The notes: generated by a model from the sequence alone, not told the origin. 64,000 nt of DNA from Oceanimonas marisflavi (GCF_003049725.1 NZ_QAGM01000005.1:1-64000); one strand, 5' to 3'; counted from the first letter of the stretch, positions 19,903-29,516 are shown. Numbers and translations are program-made.

Positions 19903-21270
19903 TTATTTCTCCGCAGTCAGGGCGTCGGGAATAAAAAGACGGCGACCGTCCAGCTGCCGCCAGGCCCAGCCCAGGGTCAGGCCCCGGGCCGCCATAAAGC
20001 ACAGCATGGCCAGCCAGAGAGCATGATTGCCCAGTTCCTGGTTCAGCCACCATACCGGAAAGAACACCCCAAGCGTGGACACCAGCATCATGTTGCGCAT
20101 GGCCCTGCCCTGGGTGGCGCCGATAAAGATGCCATCCAGCACGAAGCACCAGCAGGACACCAGCGGCATGGCCACCAGCCAGGGCAGGAAATCGCCGGCC
20201 TGCTCGCGCACTTCTGTGATGGTGGTGATCTGGTGCACCAGCGCCTTGCCGGCAAATGCAAACACCAGGGTAAACAGCACCGATACCAGGGCGCCCCAGA
20301 GCAGGTTAAGGCCACAGGCCAGCCGGAAATGCCGCCGGCTGCCACGACCGATGGCCTTGCCCACCATGGCTTCCGCCGCATAGGCAAAGCCGTCCATGCC
20401 ATAGGAAATAAACATCAGAAAGTTCATCAGCACGGCATTGGCGGCCACCACAGTGTCGCCGAGACGGGCGCCCTGAAAGGTCATAAACACAAAGGTCAGC
20501 TGCAGGCAGAGGGCACGAATAAAAATATCCCGGTTCAGCCCCAGCAGGCGGCGAAAGGCGGCACCGTTCAGCGCATTGCGCCAGAACCCGGCGGCCGGGC
20601 GCAGGCCACGCCGCTCAAGCGTGCGCCACACCAGCCAGGCGCCGAGCCCGGTAGCGGCATAGTCCGCCAGCACAGAGGCGGCGGCGGCGCCCTGAACCTG
20701 CCAGCCCAGCCCCACCACAAACCAGATATCGAGCACTATGTTGGCACCGTTACCCAGGATCAGCAGCCACATGGGGGCTTTGGCGTTCTGGTTGCCCAGC
20801 AGCCAGCCCAGCAACACCAGATTGGTGAGCGCCGCCGGTGCACTCCAGATACGAACACTCACATACTGGCGACCGTACTGCTCCACCTCGGCACTGGCCC
20901 CGGCCAGACTGAACGCCAGTTCGATAATGGGCGTTTGCAGCAACAGCAAGCACAGCGCCAGTCCCCAGGCCAGTACCAGCGCCCGGGCCAGTACGCCCAG
21001 CAAGCGCTGCTCATCCCGGGCACCAAAGGCCTGAGCGGTGAGACCGGTGGTGGACATGCGTAAAAAACCCAGCAGAAAAAACAGCAGACTGATAATGGTG
21101 GCGCCCACCGCCACCCCACCCAGGTAGTACGCCTGCTCCAGGTGACCGATCACCATGGTGTCGACCAGCCCCAGCAAGGGCACGGTAATATTGGACAGCA
21201 CCATGGGCATCGCCAGGGCAAACACCTGGCGATGCCGTGCGGCATGGTAAAAAGACGTTTTCAAGAACAA
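19903..21270 (-). CDS. dinF: MATE family efflux transporter, DinF type
   Basis: This is a 12-helix multidrug and toxic compound exporter of about 455 residues. It shows strong resemblance to E. coli DinF ([23 protein letters not shown] near the start, [42 protein letters not shown]). In E. coli dinF is adjacent to lexA and SOS-induced. Here lexA is 8 kb away and no SOS box was seen upstream, so SOS control is not supported. No ATG fits; the start is one of two TTG codons, 21270 or 21264. It is followed by trmL in the same transcript. Confidence 0.85.
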   Translation of the reverse strand: MFLKTSFYHAARHRQVFALAMPMVLSNITVPLLGLVDTMVIGHLEQAYYLGGVAVGATIISLLFFLLGFLRMSTTGLTAQAFGARDEQRLLGVLARALVLAWGLALCLLLLQTPIIELAFSLAGASAEVEQYGRQYVSVRIWSAPAALTNLVLLGWLLGNQNAKAPMWLLILGNGANIVLDIWFVVGLGWQVQGAAAASVLADYAATGLGAWLVWRTLERRGLRPAAGFWRNALNGAAFRRLLGLNRDIFIRALCLQLTFVFMTFQGARLGDTVVAANAVLMNFLMFISYGMDGFAYAAEAMVGKAIGRGSRRHFRLACGLNLLWGALVSVLFTLVFAFAGKALVHQITTITEVREQAGDFLPWLVAMPLVSCWCFVLDGIFIGATQGRAMRNMMLVSTLGVFFPVWWLNQELGNHALWLAMLCFMAARGLTLGWAWRQLDGRRLFIPDALTAEK

Positions 21271-21296
21271 TCCGGAACAATAAGAAGTGAAAGAAA

Positions 21297-21944
21297 TCAG
21301 CCGCGCCAGCGGGTTACGATACGGTCAAAGTCCTGCAGCAGCCGCTGGCCGTCCACCAGCGGCATGCCGCTGCCTTCATCAAACAGCGGACGGAAAGACG
21401 CATGCAGCTCGCCGTCAGGGTTGACCAGAGCAATGGAGGCGGAGTGATCCACCAGATAGTCCTGCCCGCCGCGCTCGTGCACCCCGTAAATCAGCCCCAG
21501 CTGCTGTACCGCCGGCATCAGGTTGGCATGCTCTGCCGTGGCAGCCACAAAGGCCGGATTGAAATGAGCGGTATAAGCCTTGAGCCGCTCTGGAGTATCC
21601 CGTCCGGGATCCGCGGAGATAAATACCACCTGAGTCTTGTCGCTCAATTGTTTGAGTTCAGGATAGATGCGGGCCAGATCCGCCAGGGTCGTCGGGCAGA
21701 TATCCGGACAGAAGGTATAACCCACAAACACCAGACTCCAGTGATCCTGAAAACGGGCTTCGGTAAAGGGCCGGCCACCGGCATCGGTCAATGCCATGGC
21801 CTTGAGGGCTCTGGGCTCGGGATACACCACCACCGCCTCGCTCAGGGCACTGTTCCTGTCGCTGTACCAGGCCAGCCCACTCAGGGCTCCCGTCACCAGC
21901 AGGGCCAGCGCCAGTAACCAAATCAGCTTGCTCGTGTTAGCCAT
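21297..21944 (-). CDS. SCO1/SenC-type copper chaperone for cytochrome oxidase
   Basis: Membrane-anchored thioredoxin-fold protein that delivers copper to the CuA site of oxidase subunit II. It has 215 residues with an N-terminal signal anchor (about 8-27). The copper-binding CxxxC is in [11 protein letters not shown] and the third ligand His is in VDHSASIAL. It overlaps ctaB by 8 nt and ends the oxidase assembly group; its position and intact ligands support the role. Confidence 0.92.
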   Translation of the reverse strand: MANTSKLIWLLALALLVTGALSGLAWYSDRNSALSEAVVVYPEPRALKAMALTDAGGRPFTEARFQDHWSLVFVGYTFCPDICPTTLADLARIYPELKQLSDKTQVVFISADPGRDTPERLKAYTAHFNPAFVAATAEHANLMPAVQQLGLIYGVHERGGQDYLVDHSASIALVNPDGELHASFRPLFDEGSGMPLVDGQRLLQDFDRIVTRWRG

Positions 21945-22833
21945 AGTCTATCCAGTGATCCGCCAGAATAAGAACAAACAGCCACATCAGATGACTGATT
22001 GAAAAGCGGAAGCATTGTAATGCGGTTTGCGGTCCGGGTCTAAACTTCAGCCGCCAGGCCCACTGCACAAAGCGCAGATTCAGCGCCAGCGAGCCCAGAA
22101 GATAGGCCGGTCCCGACATGCCCGTTATCCAGGGCAACAGGCACACCAGGGTCAGCAACAGGGTATAGAGCAGCACACAGGTTTTGGTGAATGCAATGCC
22201 ATGGGTCACCGGCAGCATGGGGATCTCGGCCCTGGCGTAATCATCCCGGCGGTGAATGGCCAGCGCCCAGAAGTGGGGCGGCGTCCAGGTGAAGATAATC
22301 ATCACCAACAGCAGGGCGTGGCCATGAAACTCGCCGCTGACCGCCGTCCAGCCAAGCAAGGGCGGCATGGCTCCGGCCAGACCACCAATCACGATATTCT
22401 GCGGTGTGGCCCGCTTCAGCCAGACGGTATACACCACGGCATAACCCAGCAGCGATGCCAGGGTCAGCCAGGCGGTCAGGGGGTTAACCAGCAGCAACAA
22501 CACCGCCAGTCCCGTGGCCGACAGCCCCAGCGCAAAAGCCAGTGCAGGCATGGTGGCCACTCGTCCCTGGGCCACCGGTCTGTGATGGGTGCGCGCCATT
22601 TTAAGGTCGATGCGCCGGTCCAGCACATGGTTGATGGCCGCCGCTCCCCCGGCCATCAGACCAATCCCCAGGGTGGCCGCCACCACCGTCAGGGTTGACG
22701 GCAGGGTCTCGGTGAGAAACATGCCGACCACGGCGGTGAGCAATATCAGCGCCACCACCTTGGGCTTGGTCAGCGCGAAATAGTCCCGCCAGACTCGTGT
22801 TCCACTCGCGGATAATGCCAGGCTTCGTGCCAT
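21937..22833 (-). CDS. ctaB: protohaem IX farnesyltransferase (haem O synthase)
   Basis: Integral membrane UbiA-superfamily enzyme that adds farnesyl to haem B to give haem O, the precursor of haem A for the aa3-type oxidase. The 298-residue protein has about nine membrane segments and the prenyltransferase Asp-rich motif [15 protein letters not shown], with a second Asp pair in [15 protein letters not shown]. Its 5' end overlaps the ctaA 3' end by 64 nt, an unusually long overlap that implies translational coupling. Confidence 0.95.
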   Translation of the reverse strand: MARSLALSASGTRVWRDYFALTKPKVVALILLTAVVGMFLTETLPSTLTVVAATLGIGLMAGGAAAINHVLDRRIDLKMARTHHRPVAQGRVATMPALAFALGLSATGLAVLLLLVNPLTAWLTLASLLGYAVVYTVWLKRATPQNIVIGGLAGAMPPLLGWTAVSGEFHGHALLLVMIIFTWTPPHFWALAIHRRDDYARAEIPMLPVTHGIAFTKTCVLLYTLLLTLVCLLPWITGMSGPAYLLGSLALNLRFVQWAWRLKFRPGPQTALQCFRFSISHLMWLFVLILADHWIDYG

Positions 22834-23801
22834 GCTACCTCCCTGTAACGCCCCAGGCGTTCTCCCGTTCCCGTTAAAATAAGCAGCAAAACGGCGGCGC
22901 CGCCATTATGGGCCACCGCTATCCATAACGGCAGGTGCAACACCACATTGGCCAGGCCCAGTGTCAGCTGCACCAGCACCATGGCTGCCAGCGCCAGTCC
23001 CCAGCCGCGCAGACCGGGCCGGCGAACAAGCCGCCAGGCCAGGGCCAGCAACAGCAGCGCCGTTACCATGGCCCACAGCCGGTGAGTGGCATGAATGGTG
23101 GCCCGCTCCGCCTGACTCAGCACACCATACTGGTAGGTTTCTGCCGGCATACCGTGAGGATGAAAGGCACTCCACTGCCACTGGCCCAGCCAGTCACCCT
23201 GACACACCGGCAGCTCGGTGCAGGCCATGGCCGCGTAATTGGCGGCGGTCCAGCCCCCGAGCGCTATCTGTAATATCAGTGCCGCCAGCGCCAGCCGGAA
23301 CAGGCCGCTCAGGCCACGCCCGTCATGCCGGGTGCCGGCGTGCGGCCGGTGCCGGCACCACACCCAGAACAGCAGCGACAATATGGTAAAGCCACCCAGC
23401 AGATGCCCCATCACCACAAAGGGCAGCAGATTAAGAGTGACGGTCAGCATGCCCAGGGTAGCCTGTCCCGCCACCAGCCCCAGCAGCAGAAAGGCCGGCA
23501 ACCGGTAACGGCGGTTGCTCTGTTTCAGGGAGCACAGCGCCATCAGTAATATGGTCAGCCCCAGGGTGCCGGCGGCATAGCGATGGATCATTTCATTGCG
23601 TGCCTTGACCACTTCCAGGGGCGCATCGGGAAAGCGTTCAGCGGCCAGGGCATGCTCACCGGGCGTGGCCGGTACATAATTAAAGCCATAACAGCCGGGC
23701 CAGTCGGGGCAGCCCAGGCCGGCGTCGGTGAGCCGGGTCCAGGCCCCCAGCACCACCACCACCAGGGTCAGGGCAAAGGCAAAAGTACACAACTTCTGCA
23801 T
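22770..23801 (-). CDS. ctaA: haem A synthase (COX15/CtaA)
   Basis: Converts haem O to haem A by oxidising its methyl group, in the inner membrane. It has 343 residues and eight expected membrane helices. Haem-ligating His residues are in [19 protein letters not shown] and [16 protein letters not shown]. The [15 protein letters not shown] motif near residue 27 is typical of the proteobacterial form. The next gene (ctaB) starts within its last 64 nt. It forms a unit with the CXXC protein, SURF1, ctaB and SCO. Confidence 0.95.
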   Translation of the reverse strand: MQKLCTFAFALTLVVVVLGAWTRLTDAGLGCPDWPGCYGFNYVPATPGEHALAAERFPDAPLEVVKARNEMIHRYAAGTLGLTILLMALCSLKQSNRRYRLPAFLLLGLVAGQATLGMLTVTLNLLPFVVMGHLLGGFTILSLLFWVWCRHRPHAGTRHDGRGLSGLFRLALAALILQIALGGWTAANYAAMACTELPVCQGDWLGQWQWSAFHPHGMPAETYQYGVLSQAERATIHATHRLWAMVTALLLLALAWRLVRRPGLRGWGLALAAMVLVQLTLGLANVVLHLPLWIAVAHNGGAAVLLLILTGTGERLGRYREVAWHEAWHYPRVEHESGGTISR

Positions 23802-23809
23802 GTTTCCTC

Positions 23810-24241
23810 CTACCCGGCGCGGGAGTTTTTAAGCAGGCGGCGCAGGTCTTCCAGCAAGGCTCTGCCGGTGCTTCTGTTTTGCGCCGTGTCGCTGTCCATG
23901 GGATAACGCATCACCAGCATGCCGGGCGGATCGGCAATATAGACAAAACCGGCTTCCAGCCCCTCACCGGCAGGCTGCTGTACGACCGCAACCCGCTCTT
24001 CATCACGGCCCAATGCCAGATCCAGATTGTCAAGCAGGTGCTTCGCCGATGCGCAGTAGTCGCATTGCCCGGTCGTCACCAGCACCAGCCGCCACTGTTT
24101 CGCTTCATTGATATTTCCCTGCACCCACTCACCGTGGCCGCGCACCCCGGGCGTGAACCAGCCCTGAGCCAGCACCAGCCAGGCCAGCAACGGCGGCAAC
24201 AGAAACACACCTATCAATGCCCATACCGGTTTATTTTTCAT
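23810..24241 (-). CDS. membrane-anchored protein with a CXXC motif in the oxidase assembly group
   Basis: This 143-residue protein has one N-terminal membrane helix (residues 7-25), then a soluble periplasmic part containing TTGQCDYCASAKHLL. This CXXC preceding a helix suggests a thioredoxin-like fold. Genes of this kind commonly lie between SURF1 and ctaA in gammaproteobacterial oxidase clusters; the function is not established to my knowledge. Reduction of Cys residues in oxidase or SCO before copper loading is one possibility. It overlaps the SURF1 gene by 11 nt and is 8 bp from ctaA. Confidence 0.65.
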   Translation of the reverse strand: MKNKPVWALIGVFLLPPLLAWLVLAQGWFTPGVRGHGEWVQGNINEAKQWRLVLVTTGQCDYCASAKHLLDNLDLALGRDEERVAVVQQPAGEGLEAGFVYIADPPGMLVMRYPMDSDTAQNRSTGRALLEDLRRLLKNSRAG

Positions 24242-24932
24242 GCCCCCTCCAGTACCACCACGCAGCCGCCAGCCAGATGGCGACGGTCATGGCAAACCAC
24301 TGCACCGCGTAGCCCAGATGTTTTTCCGGCCCCATGACCACCGGCTGCCAGTCATCGGCACCGGCTTTCAGCACCACCGGCAGCACCGGCTGACCCCAGC
24401 GTTGCGCCAGCAACTCGGGCGCCAGGCTGGCAATGCGCCTGGCCTCCTGCTGCCCACTGCTGCCAAAACCGAGAGGGGGCTGCCAGGGCCGCACCAGTAC
24501 CCCGCGCAATAACACCGGGCCCTCCTCAAGCGGTTCGGCCTGAGGCAACTTGCTGCGATCCGCATCCGCCGGCCACCAGCCCTGATCGACGGCAAGCAAG
24601 CCCAAAGGAGTCTGCAGTGGCAATATCAGCCGGTAGCCGGGCCGCCCCTGCTCAATCTGGTTATCGAGAAACAGCTCTCCCCCCGCAAGAAAAACGCCTC
24701 CTGTCCGTAACTGGTAGCCAAAGGGGCTTTTCATGGCCAGTGCCTCTTTCAGCTCGAGTTCCACCTGGCTGCGCTGCTCCCATTCCTGCAGCAGGAGGCG
24801 CTTTTCATCTGCCCGGGACAGCTGCCACATGCCCATAAATACCATCAGGGCACTGATGGCCGCGGTCAGCACCAGTAATCCGCCACGCTTTCCTATACTC
24901 AAGGCTCCACCCTTTTCACCGTCGCGAGACAT
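24231..24932 (-). CDS. SURF1 family oxidase assembly protein
   Basis: SURF1 assists haem A delivery to oxidase subunit I. The protein is about 233 residues, with two membrane helices (one near the N-terminus, LLVLTAAISALMVFMGMWQL, one at the C-terminus, WFAMTVAIWLAAAWWYW) flanking a periplasmic domain with FLDNQIEQGRPGYRLILPL. The start is uncertain. The ATG at 24932 overlaps the start of the oppositely oriented DUF2909 gene, whereas a TTG at about 24902, preceded by AAGGGTGGA, would avoid the overlap. A longer frame to 25004 has no support. Confidence 0.88.
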   Translation of the reverse strand: MSRDGEKGGALSIGKRGGLLVLTAAISALMVFMGMWQLSRADEKRLLLQEWEQRSQVELELKEALAMKSPFGYQLRTGGVFLAGGELFLDNQIEQGRPGYRLILPLQTPLGLLAVDQGWWPADADRSKLPQAEPLEEGPVLLRGVLVRPWQPPLGFGSSGQQEARRIASLAPELLAQRWGQPVLPVVLKAGADDWQPVVMGPEKHLGYAVQWFAMTVAIWLAAAWWYWRGHEK

Positions 24933-25137
24933 GCTGCTAAAACTGCTGATAGTGCTGTTGTTGTTGCTGATGATCGGTAACCTGATGCTGGGCTTGCGGG
25001 CCATGCTGCACCGGCGCGATCCGGCCCTGATGGCCCGCTATATCGGGCGGCGTCTGCTGTTTGCGGTCATCATAGTGCTGCTGCTGATCTTCGCTCTGGC
25101 TGCCGGCCTGCTGACGCCCAACCCCACCCCGACATAA
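24931..25137 (+). CDS. DUF2909 twin-transmembrane protein
   Basis: This 68-residue protein is almost wholly two membrane helices (MLLKLLIVLLLLLMIGNLML and a segment around FAVIIVLLLIFALAAG) joined by a short basic loop. It matches the small twin-transmembrane family found in proteobacterial oxidase clusters between subunit III and SURF1. It lies on the opposite strand to all other oxidase genes, its start codon overlaps the candidate SURF1 start, and its stop is 15 bp from the ctaE stop. No clear ribosome binding site is visible. Its function is unknown. Confidence 0.7.
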   Translation: MLLKLLIVLLLLLMIGNLMLGLRAMLHRRDPALMARYIGRRLLFAVIIVLLLIFALAAGLLTPNPTPT

Positions 25138-25152
25138 GACTCAAAAGAACCA

Positions 25153-26022
25153 TTACAAAATATAGACAAAGATAAAGAGGCACAGCCACACCACATCCAC
25201 AAAATGCCAGTACCAGCTGCTGGCCTGAAAGCCGAAATGCTGGGCCGGGGTAAAGTGTCCCTTGTTAACCCTGAGCCACATAATGAACAGCATCAGGGTG
25301 CCCAGGGTCACATGGGCGCCGTGAAAGCCGGTAAGCAGAAAAAAGGTATTGCCATAAATGCCCGAATCGAGACGCAGCCCCAGATCCTCATAGGCATGCA
25401 CGTACTCCCAGATCTGCAGTGACAGAAACAGCACCCCCAACAGCACTGTGATGCCCAGCCAGGTTTTCAGTTTGCTTCGCTGTTCCTGCAGCAGGGCCAG
25501 GTGGGCGGCGTGTACCGTTACCGATGAAGACAGCAGAATCACTGTGTTGATCAGCGGCAGCCCCAGCCAGCCCATGGCGGCAGTCTGAATGCCGCCCGGG
25601 GTGGTGAGCAATGGCCAGATGGGCTGAAACTGTGGCCAGAGCACCTCATGGGTCATGGCGTTGTTGCCGGCGCCCCCCAGCCAGGGCACCGCCAGCACCC
25701 GGGCATAAAAGAGGGCGCCGAAAAAGGCGGCGAAGAACATCACTTCCGAAAAGATGAACCAGCTCATGCCCTGGCGAAAGGATCTGTCCATCTGGTCGCT
25801 GTACAGGCCCTGGTGGGATTCGCTGATCACGTTGGAAAACCAGCCAAACAACATAATGGTCATGACCAGGGTGCCAGCGGCAAACACCACAGGCCCGGCA
25901 ATACCGGCAATGCCGGCGGCCCACATGCCCGCCCCCGACGCCAGCAGGAACAGACCAACGGCGCCCACCAGAGGCCAGGGACTTTGCGCCGGCACATAAT
26001 ATTTTTCCGTCTTGACCGCCAT
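25153..26022 (-). CDS. ctaE: cytochrome c oxidase subunit III
   Basis: Membrane subunit of the aa3/caa3 terminal oxidase, 289 residues with seven predicted helices. WFIFSEVMFFAAFFGALFYAR, VTVHAAHLALL and TGFHGAHVTLG are characteristic, and the end WYWHFVDVVWLCLFIFVYIL is the canonical subunit III terminus. The ATG at 26022 (MAVKTEKYYVPAQS) has AAGGAGG 6 nt upstream; the frame extension to 26121 overlaps ctaG and is rejected. It follows ctaG by 13 bp. Confidence 0.96.
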   Translation of the reverse strand: MAVKTEKYYVPAQSPWPLVGAVGLFLLASGAGMWAAGIAGIAGPVVFAAGTLVMTIMLFGWFSNVISESHQGLYSDQMDRSFRQGMSWFIFSEVMFFAAFFGALFYARVLAVPWLGGAGNNAMTHEVLWPQFQPIWPLLTTPGGIQTAAMGWLGLPLINTVILLSSSVTVHAAHLALLQEQRSKLKTWLGITVLLGVLFLSLQIWEYVHAYEDLGLRLDSGIYGNTFFLLTGFHGAHVTLGTLMLFIMWLRVNKGHFTPAQHFGFQASSWYWHFVDVVWLCLFIFVYIL

Positions 26023-26035
26023 GCTTGCCTCCTTG

Positions 26036-26563
26036 TCAGCCTTTGCTGGCCACCTGCTCGCTGATGTCGTAAAGGGTGTAGGACAGGGTAAACACCTCAA
26101 TGTCGTCGGGCAGGGCTTCATCTACATAAAAAGTCATGGGCATCACCGCTCGCGCCAGGCCATCAAGAGGTTGTTCCTCAAAGCAGAAACACTCGGTCTT
26201 GCGCAGGTAGCCCGCCGCCCGCCCCGGCGACACCGAGGGAATGGCCCGCAGCACCCGGTTATCCACCCCCGGATTGGTGACGGTAAAGTCCACTCTGTGC
26301 ATTTCTCCCGGGTGTACTTTCAGCCGGTTGACCGAGGGAGAAAAGTCCCCTCCCAGGCCGGTGTTCTGGTAGGTGATGAACTCCACCGTCACCAGCCGCT
26401 GTTCATCCACCTGCTGTGCCGCCACCGCCGCCGTATTGGCGGTTTTGCCGTTCAGCCCGGTGATATCGCAGAACACGTCATACAGGGGGATCAGGGCAAA
26501 GCCGAAACCGAACATGGCCAGGGCCAGCAGGCCCAGCCGCCACGCCTTGCTGCCGTGGTTCAT
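26036..26563 (-). CDS. ctaG: cytochrome c oxidase assembly protein CtaG (COX11 family)
   Basis: Inserts copper into the CuB site of subunit I. It has 175 residues: one N-terminal membrane helix, then a periplasmic immunoglobulin-like domain with the copper-binding CFCF pair in RKTECFCFEEQPL. The PLYDVFCDITGLNGK segment after the helix is a family signature. The start ATG overlaps the ctaD stop by one base (TGATG), giving translational coupling. Confidence 0.95.
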   Translation of the reverse strand: MNHGSKAWRLGLLALAMFGFGFALIPLYDVFCDITGLNGKTANTAAVAAQQVDEQRLVTVEFITYQNTGLGGDFSPSVNRLKVHPGEMHRVDFTVTNPGVDNRVLRAIPSVSPGRAAGYLRKTECFCFEEQPLDGLARAVMPMTFYVDEALPDDIEVFTLSYTLYDISEQVASKG

Positions 26564-28167
26564 CACTTCACCTCCGGCGGCGTTTCAAAGGTGTGGTAGG
26601 GTGCCGGAGAGGGCACAGTCCACTCCAGGCCTTCGGCGCCCTCCCAGGGTCTGGCTTCGGCCCTGGTGCCGCCGCGAGCGCACTTGACTACCACCGCCAC
26701 CAGCAAGAGTTGCGACAGGCCAAAGGCAAAGCCGCCGATGCTGACCAGGGCGTTAATGTCGGCGAACTGCAGCGAATAGTCGGGAATACGCCGGGGCATG
26801 CCCCCCAGCCCCAAAAAGTGCATGGGGAAAAACAAGACGTTTACCGACACCACAGAACACCAGAAATGCCACTTGGCCAGGCGCTCGTCGAACATATGGC
26901 CGGTCCATTTGGGCAGCCAGTAGTACACCGCCGCCAGCACCGAAAAGATGGCGCCGGTCACCAGCACATAGTGAAAATGAGCCACCACAAAGTAGGTGTC
27001 GTGATACTGAAAATCGGCCGGGGTAATGGCCAGCATCAGGCCGCTGAAGCCGCCTATGGTAAACAGCACAATAAAGGCCAGGGCAAACAGCATGGGCACC
27101 TCAAAGCTGAGGGACCCCCGCCACATGGTGGCCACCCAGTTGAATACCTTGACCCCGGTGGGCACCGAGATCAGCATGGTGCAGTACATAAAGAACAGCT
27201 CTGCCGCCACCGGCATGCCTACGGTGAACATGTGGTGGGCCCATACCAGAAAGCTGAGCCCGGCGATGGAGGCAGTGGCATAGACCATGGAGGCATAGCC
27301 AAACAGCCGCTTGCGACTGAAGGCGGGTATGATGGCCGAGATAATGCCAAAGCTCGGCAATATCATGATGTAGACCTCGGGGTGGCCAAAGAACCAGAAA
27401 ATATGCTGGAACATCACCGGATCCCCGCCCCCGGCGGCTTCAAAGAAACTGGTGCCAAAGTATTTGTCGGTCAGCACCATGGTTACGGCACCGGCCAGCA
27501 CCGGCATCACAGCAATCAGCAGAAAGGCGGTGATCAACCAGGTCCAGCAGAACAACGGCAGCTTCATCCAGGTCATGCCCGGCGCCCGCAAGTTCCAGAT
27601 GGTGACGATGACGTTGATCGCCCCCATGATGGAGCTGATGCCCATGATGTGAATGGCAAACACAAACAGCGCCGTGCTGTCGGGGCCATAGGTGGTAGAC
27701 AAGGGGGCATAGAAGGTCCAGCCGAAGTTGGGGCCGCCACCGGGTACGAACAGCGAACTCAGCATCAGCACAAAGGCAAAGGGCAGTATCCAGAAGCTCC
27801 AGTTGTTCATGCGCGGCAGCGCCATATCGGGCGCGCCTATCATCATGGGGATCATCCAGTTGGCCAGGCCCACAAAGGCGGGCATCACGGCCCCGAATAT
27901 CATCACCAGACCGTGCATGGTGGTCATCTGATTAAAGAAGTTGGGCTCCACCAGCTGCAGTCCGGGCTGAAACAGCTCTGCCCGGATCACCATGGCCATG
28001 GCCCCGCCCACCAGGAACATGGTGAGACTGAACAACAGATACATGGTGCCAATGTCTTTGTGGTTGGTGGTGAACAGCCAGCGGCCAATGCCTTTGGCGG
28101 GGCCGTGGTGATGCGGCTCTTCCGCCAGGTGAATGTCCGCGGTTTCCGTGCGATCCATCTGCGCCAT
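26563..28167 (-). CDS. ctaD: cytochrome c oxidase subunit I
   Basis: Catalytic subunit that binds haem a and the haem a3-CuB centre and pumps protons, 534 residues with twelve helices. It has FWFFGHPEVYIMILPSFG (CuB His cross-linked to Tyr), AHHMFTVGMP (two further CuB His), HDTYFVVAHFHYVL (haem ligands), and MTTMHGLVMIFGAVMPAF near the N-terminus. The HPEVY Tyr and the D- and K-channel context mark it as an A-type haem-copper oxidase. It is the second gene of the ctaCDGE group. Confidence 0.98.
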   Translation of the reverse strand: MAQMDRTETADIHLAEEPHHHGPAKGIGRWLFTTNHKDIGTMYLLFSLTMFLVGGAMAMVIRAELFQPGLQLVEPNFFNQMTTMHGLVMIFGAVMPAFVGLANWMIPMMIGAPDMALPRMNNWSFWILPFAFVLMLSSLFVPGGGPNFGWTFYAPLSTTYGPDSTALFVFAIHIMGISSIMGAINVIVTIWNLRAPGMTWMKLPLFCWTWLITAFLLIAVMPVLAGAVTMVLTDKYFGTSFFEAAGGGDPVMFQHIFWFFGHPEVYIMILPSFGIISAIIPAFSRKRLFGYASMVYATASIAGLSFLVWAHHMFTVGMPVAAELFFMYCTMLISVPTGVKVFNWVATMWRGSLSFEVPMLFALAFIVLFTIGGFSGLMLAITPADFQYHDTYFVVAHFHYVLVTGAIFSVLAAVYYWLPKWTGHMFDERLAKWHFWCSVVSVNVLFFPMHFLGLGGMPRRIPDYSLQFADINALVSIGGFAFGLSQLLLVAVVVKCARGGTRAEARPWEGAEGLEWTVPSPAPYHTFETPPEVK

Positions 28168-28175
28168 GCTGCCCC

Positions 28176-29297
28176 CTATTGTCCCTGTCTGGCCTGATGA
28201 ATGTCCCCGGGCTGCACCGAATCTCCGGTGTCGTTGCCCCAGGCATTGCGTTCATAGGTGATCACCGCCGCCAGCTCCTTGAGCGCCAGCTGCTTGTCAA
28301 AGCTCTGCATGGCGGTGCCTGCCTTGCCGTACAGCACTATGTCGATATGTCCGGCCCTGTCGTTCAGCACCATGTCGCTGCCCCTGAGCGCCGGAAAGGC
28401 GCCGGGAATGCCTTCGCCACTGGCCTGATGGCAGGCGGCGCAGGCCTTCTGATACACCTGCTCGCCCAGGGTCATCAGCTCGTCCCGGCTCATCTCCATG
28501 GCCAGCAACTCCTGCTCGGCCGCTTTGGCTTCGGCCTGCTCGGTTTTACGTTGTGCCAGCCAGCCGTCAAATTCTTCCGGCGGGCGGGCATCCACGACAA
28601 TGGGCATAAAGCCGTGATCCTTGCCGCACAGCTCGGCGCACTGGCCCCGGTACAGACCGGGCTGTTCGATGCGGGTCCAGGCCTCGTTGATAAAGCCGGG
28701 CACAGCGTCTTTTTTTACCGCAAAGGCCGGCATCCACCAGGAATGAATGACATCGTCGGAGGTGATCAGAAACCGCACCTTGCGATCCGTGGGCAGCACC
28801 AGAGGGTGATCCACTTCCAGCAGATAGTTTTCGCCCTTGCCCAGCCGCCCGCTGATCTGCTCGGGCATGGTGGCGAGCAGGCTGTAAAACTCAACGTCTT
28901 CGTTGAAATAACGGTAATGCCATTTCCACTGGGAACCGGTGATCTGCACGGTGAGATCGGGCTCGGAGGCATCTTCCATGGCCACCAAGGTTTGGGTGGC
29001 AGGTATGGCCATGGCAACAAGAATAAGAAAGGGAATAATGGTCCAGAGGATCTCGACTTTGGTGCTTTCGTGAAACTGGGCGGCCTGCGCCCCTTTTGAC
29101 TTGCGGTGATGAATAATGGCCCAGAACATGGCTCCGAACACCAGCAGGCCGATCACCGCACAGATAGTAAGAATGGTCATATGCAGGCCATAGACCTGCT
29201 GACTGATCTCGGTGACCCCTTCGGTCATGTTAAGGCGGGCTTGCGCCCCTACAGGCAGGGTTGTCAGCAAGGACAACAGCAGCAAAATCGGCTTCAC
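28176..29297 (-). CDS. ctaC: cytochrome c oxidase subunit II with fused cytochrome c domain (caa3 type)
   Basis: This subunit takes electrons from cytochrome c into CuA. It is about 373 residues: signal peptide, two membrane helices, a cupredoxin domain with the CuA ligands in GQCAELCGKDHGFM, a Glu/Ala-rich linker, then a C-terminal cytochrome c domain with CAACH near residue 292. The covalent cytochrome makes this a caa3-type enzyme. The start is uncertain among GTG 29297 (best spaced from the GGGGG run, giving MKPILLLLSL), GTG 29303 and TTG 29309. It is the first gene of the oxidase operon. The 207 bp upstream contain the heptamer array described separately and no clear promoter. Confidence 0.95.
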   Translation of the reverse strand: MKPILLLLSLLTTLPVGAQARLNMTEGVTEISQQVYGLHMTILTICAVIGLLVFGAMFWAIIHHRKSKGAQAAQFHESTKVEILWTIIPFLILVAMAIPATQTLVAMEDASEPDLTVQITGSQWKWHYRYFNEDVEFYSLLATMPEQISGRLGKGENYLLEVDHPLVLPTDRKVRFLITSDDVIHSWWMPAFAVKKDAVPGFINEAWTRIEQPGLYRGQCAELCGKDHGFMPIVVDARPPEEFDGWLAQRKTEQAEAKAAEQELLAMEMSRDELMTLGEQVYQKACAACHQASGEGIPGAFPALRGSDMVLNDRAGHIDIVLYGKAGTAMQSFDKQLALKELAAVITYERNAWGNDTGDSVQPGDIHQARQGQ

Positions 29298-29434
29298 GCG
29301 CACCCCCAATAGTTTCGTCCTGTCACCCGGAGTACTTGAGTATGGTGTTTTTGTGTGCCGAACGACTACATCCCTCAGGTCCGGCTGACTCTAAGTAAAG
29401 CACCAGTTAAGAAAATGTAAAATATAAAGATTTG

Positions 29435-29469
29435 GGGGACTGGGGACTGGGGACTGGGGAATGGGGACT
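29435..29469. repeat. tandem heptanucleotide repeat (five units of GGGGACT type)
   Basis: Four exact GGGGACT units and one GGGGAAT unit are in tandem (29435, 29442, 29449, 29456 variant, 29463). The array lies between ctaC and lexA and directly abuts a 13-bp hairpin. The reverse complement (CCCCAGT, CCCCATT) is like the short tandem heptamers known from cyanobacteria. A partial similar run is at about 37959-37974. Confidence 0.85.
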
Positions 29470-29500
29470 GGCAGGTCAGCATGGAAAATGCTGGCCTGCC
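29470..29500. terminator. strong hairpin downstream of lexA
   Basis: A 13-bp inverted repeat (29470-29482 with 29488-29500, one G-T pair) lies 16 nt after the lexA stop. There is no U-run on the minus strand, so it may be a 3' end stabiliser or a factor-dependent terminator rather than a simple intrinsic one. Confidence 0.45.
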
Positions 29501-29516
29501 GGATCAAGCGGACTGT

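Noticed and set aside
19903-21270. SOS-regulated dinF as in E. coli
   Set aside because: lexA is not adjacent and no CTG-N10-CAG box was seen in the 26-bp upstream gap.
26593-28197. 534-codon plus-strand frame opposite ctaD
   Set aside because: Antisense shadow of oxidase subunit I with no recognisable domain.
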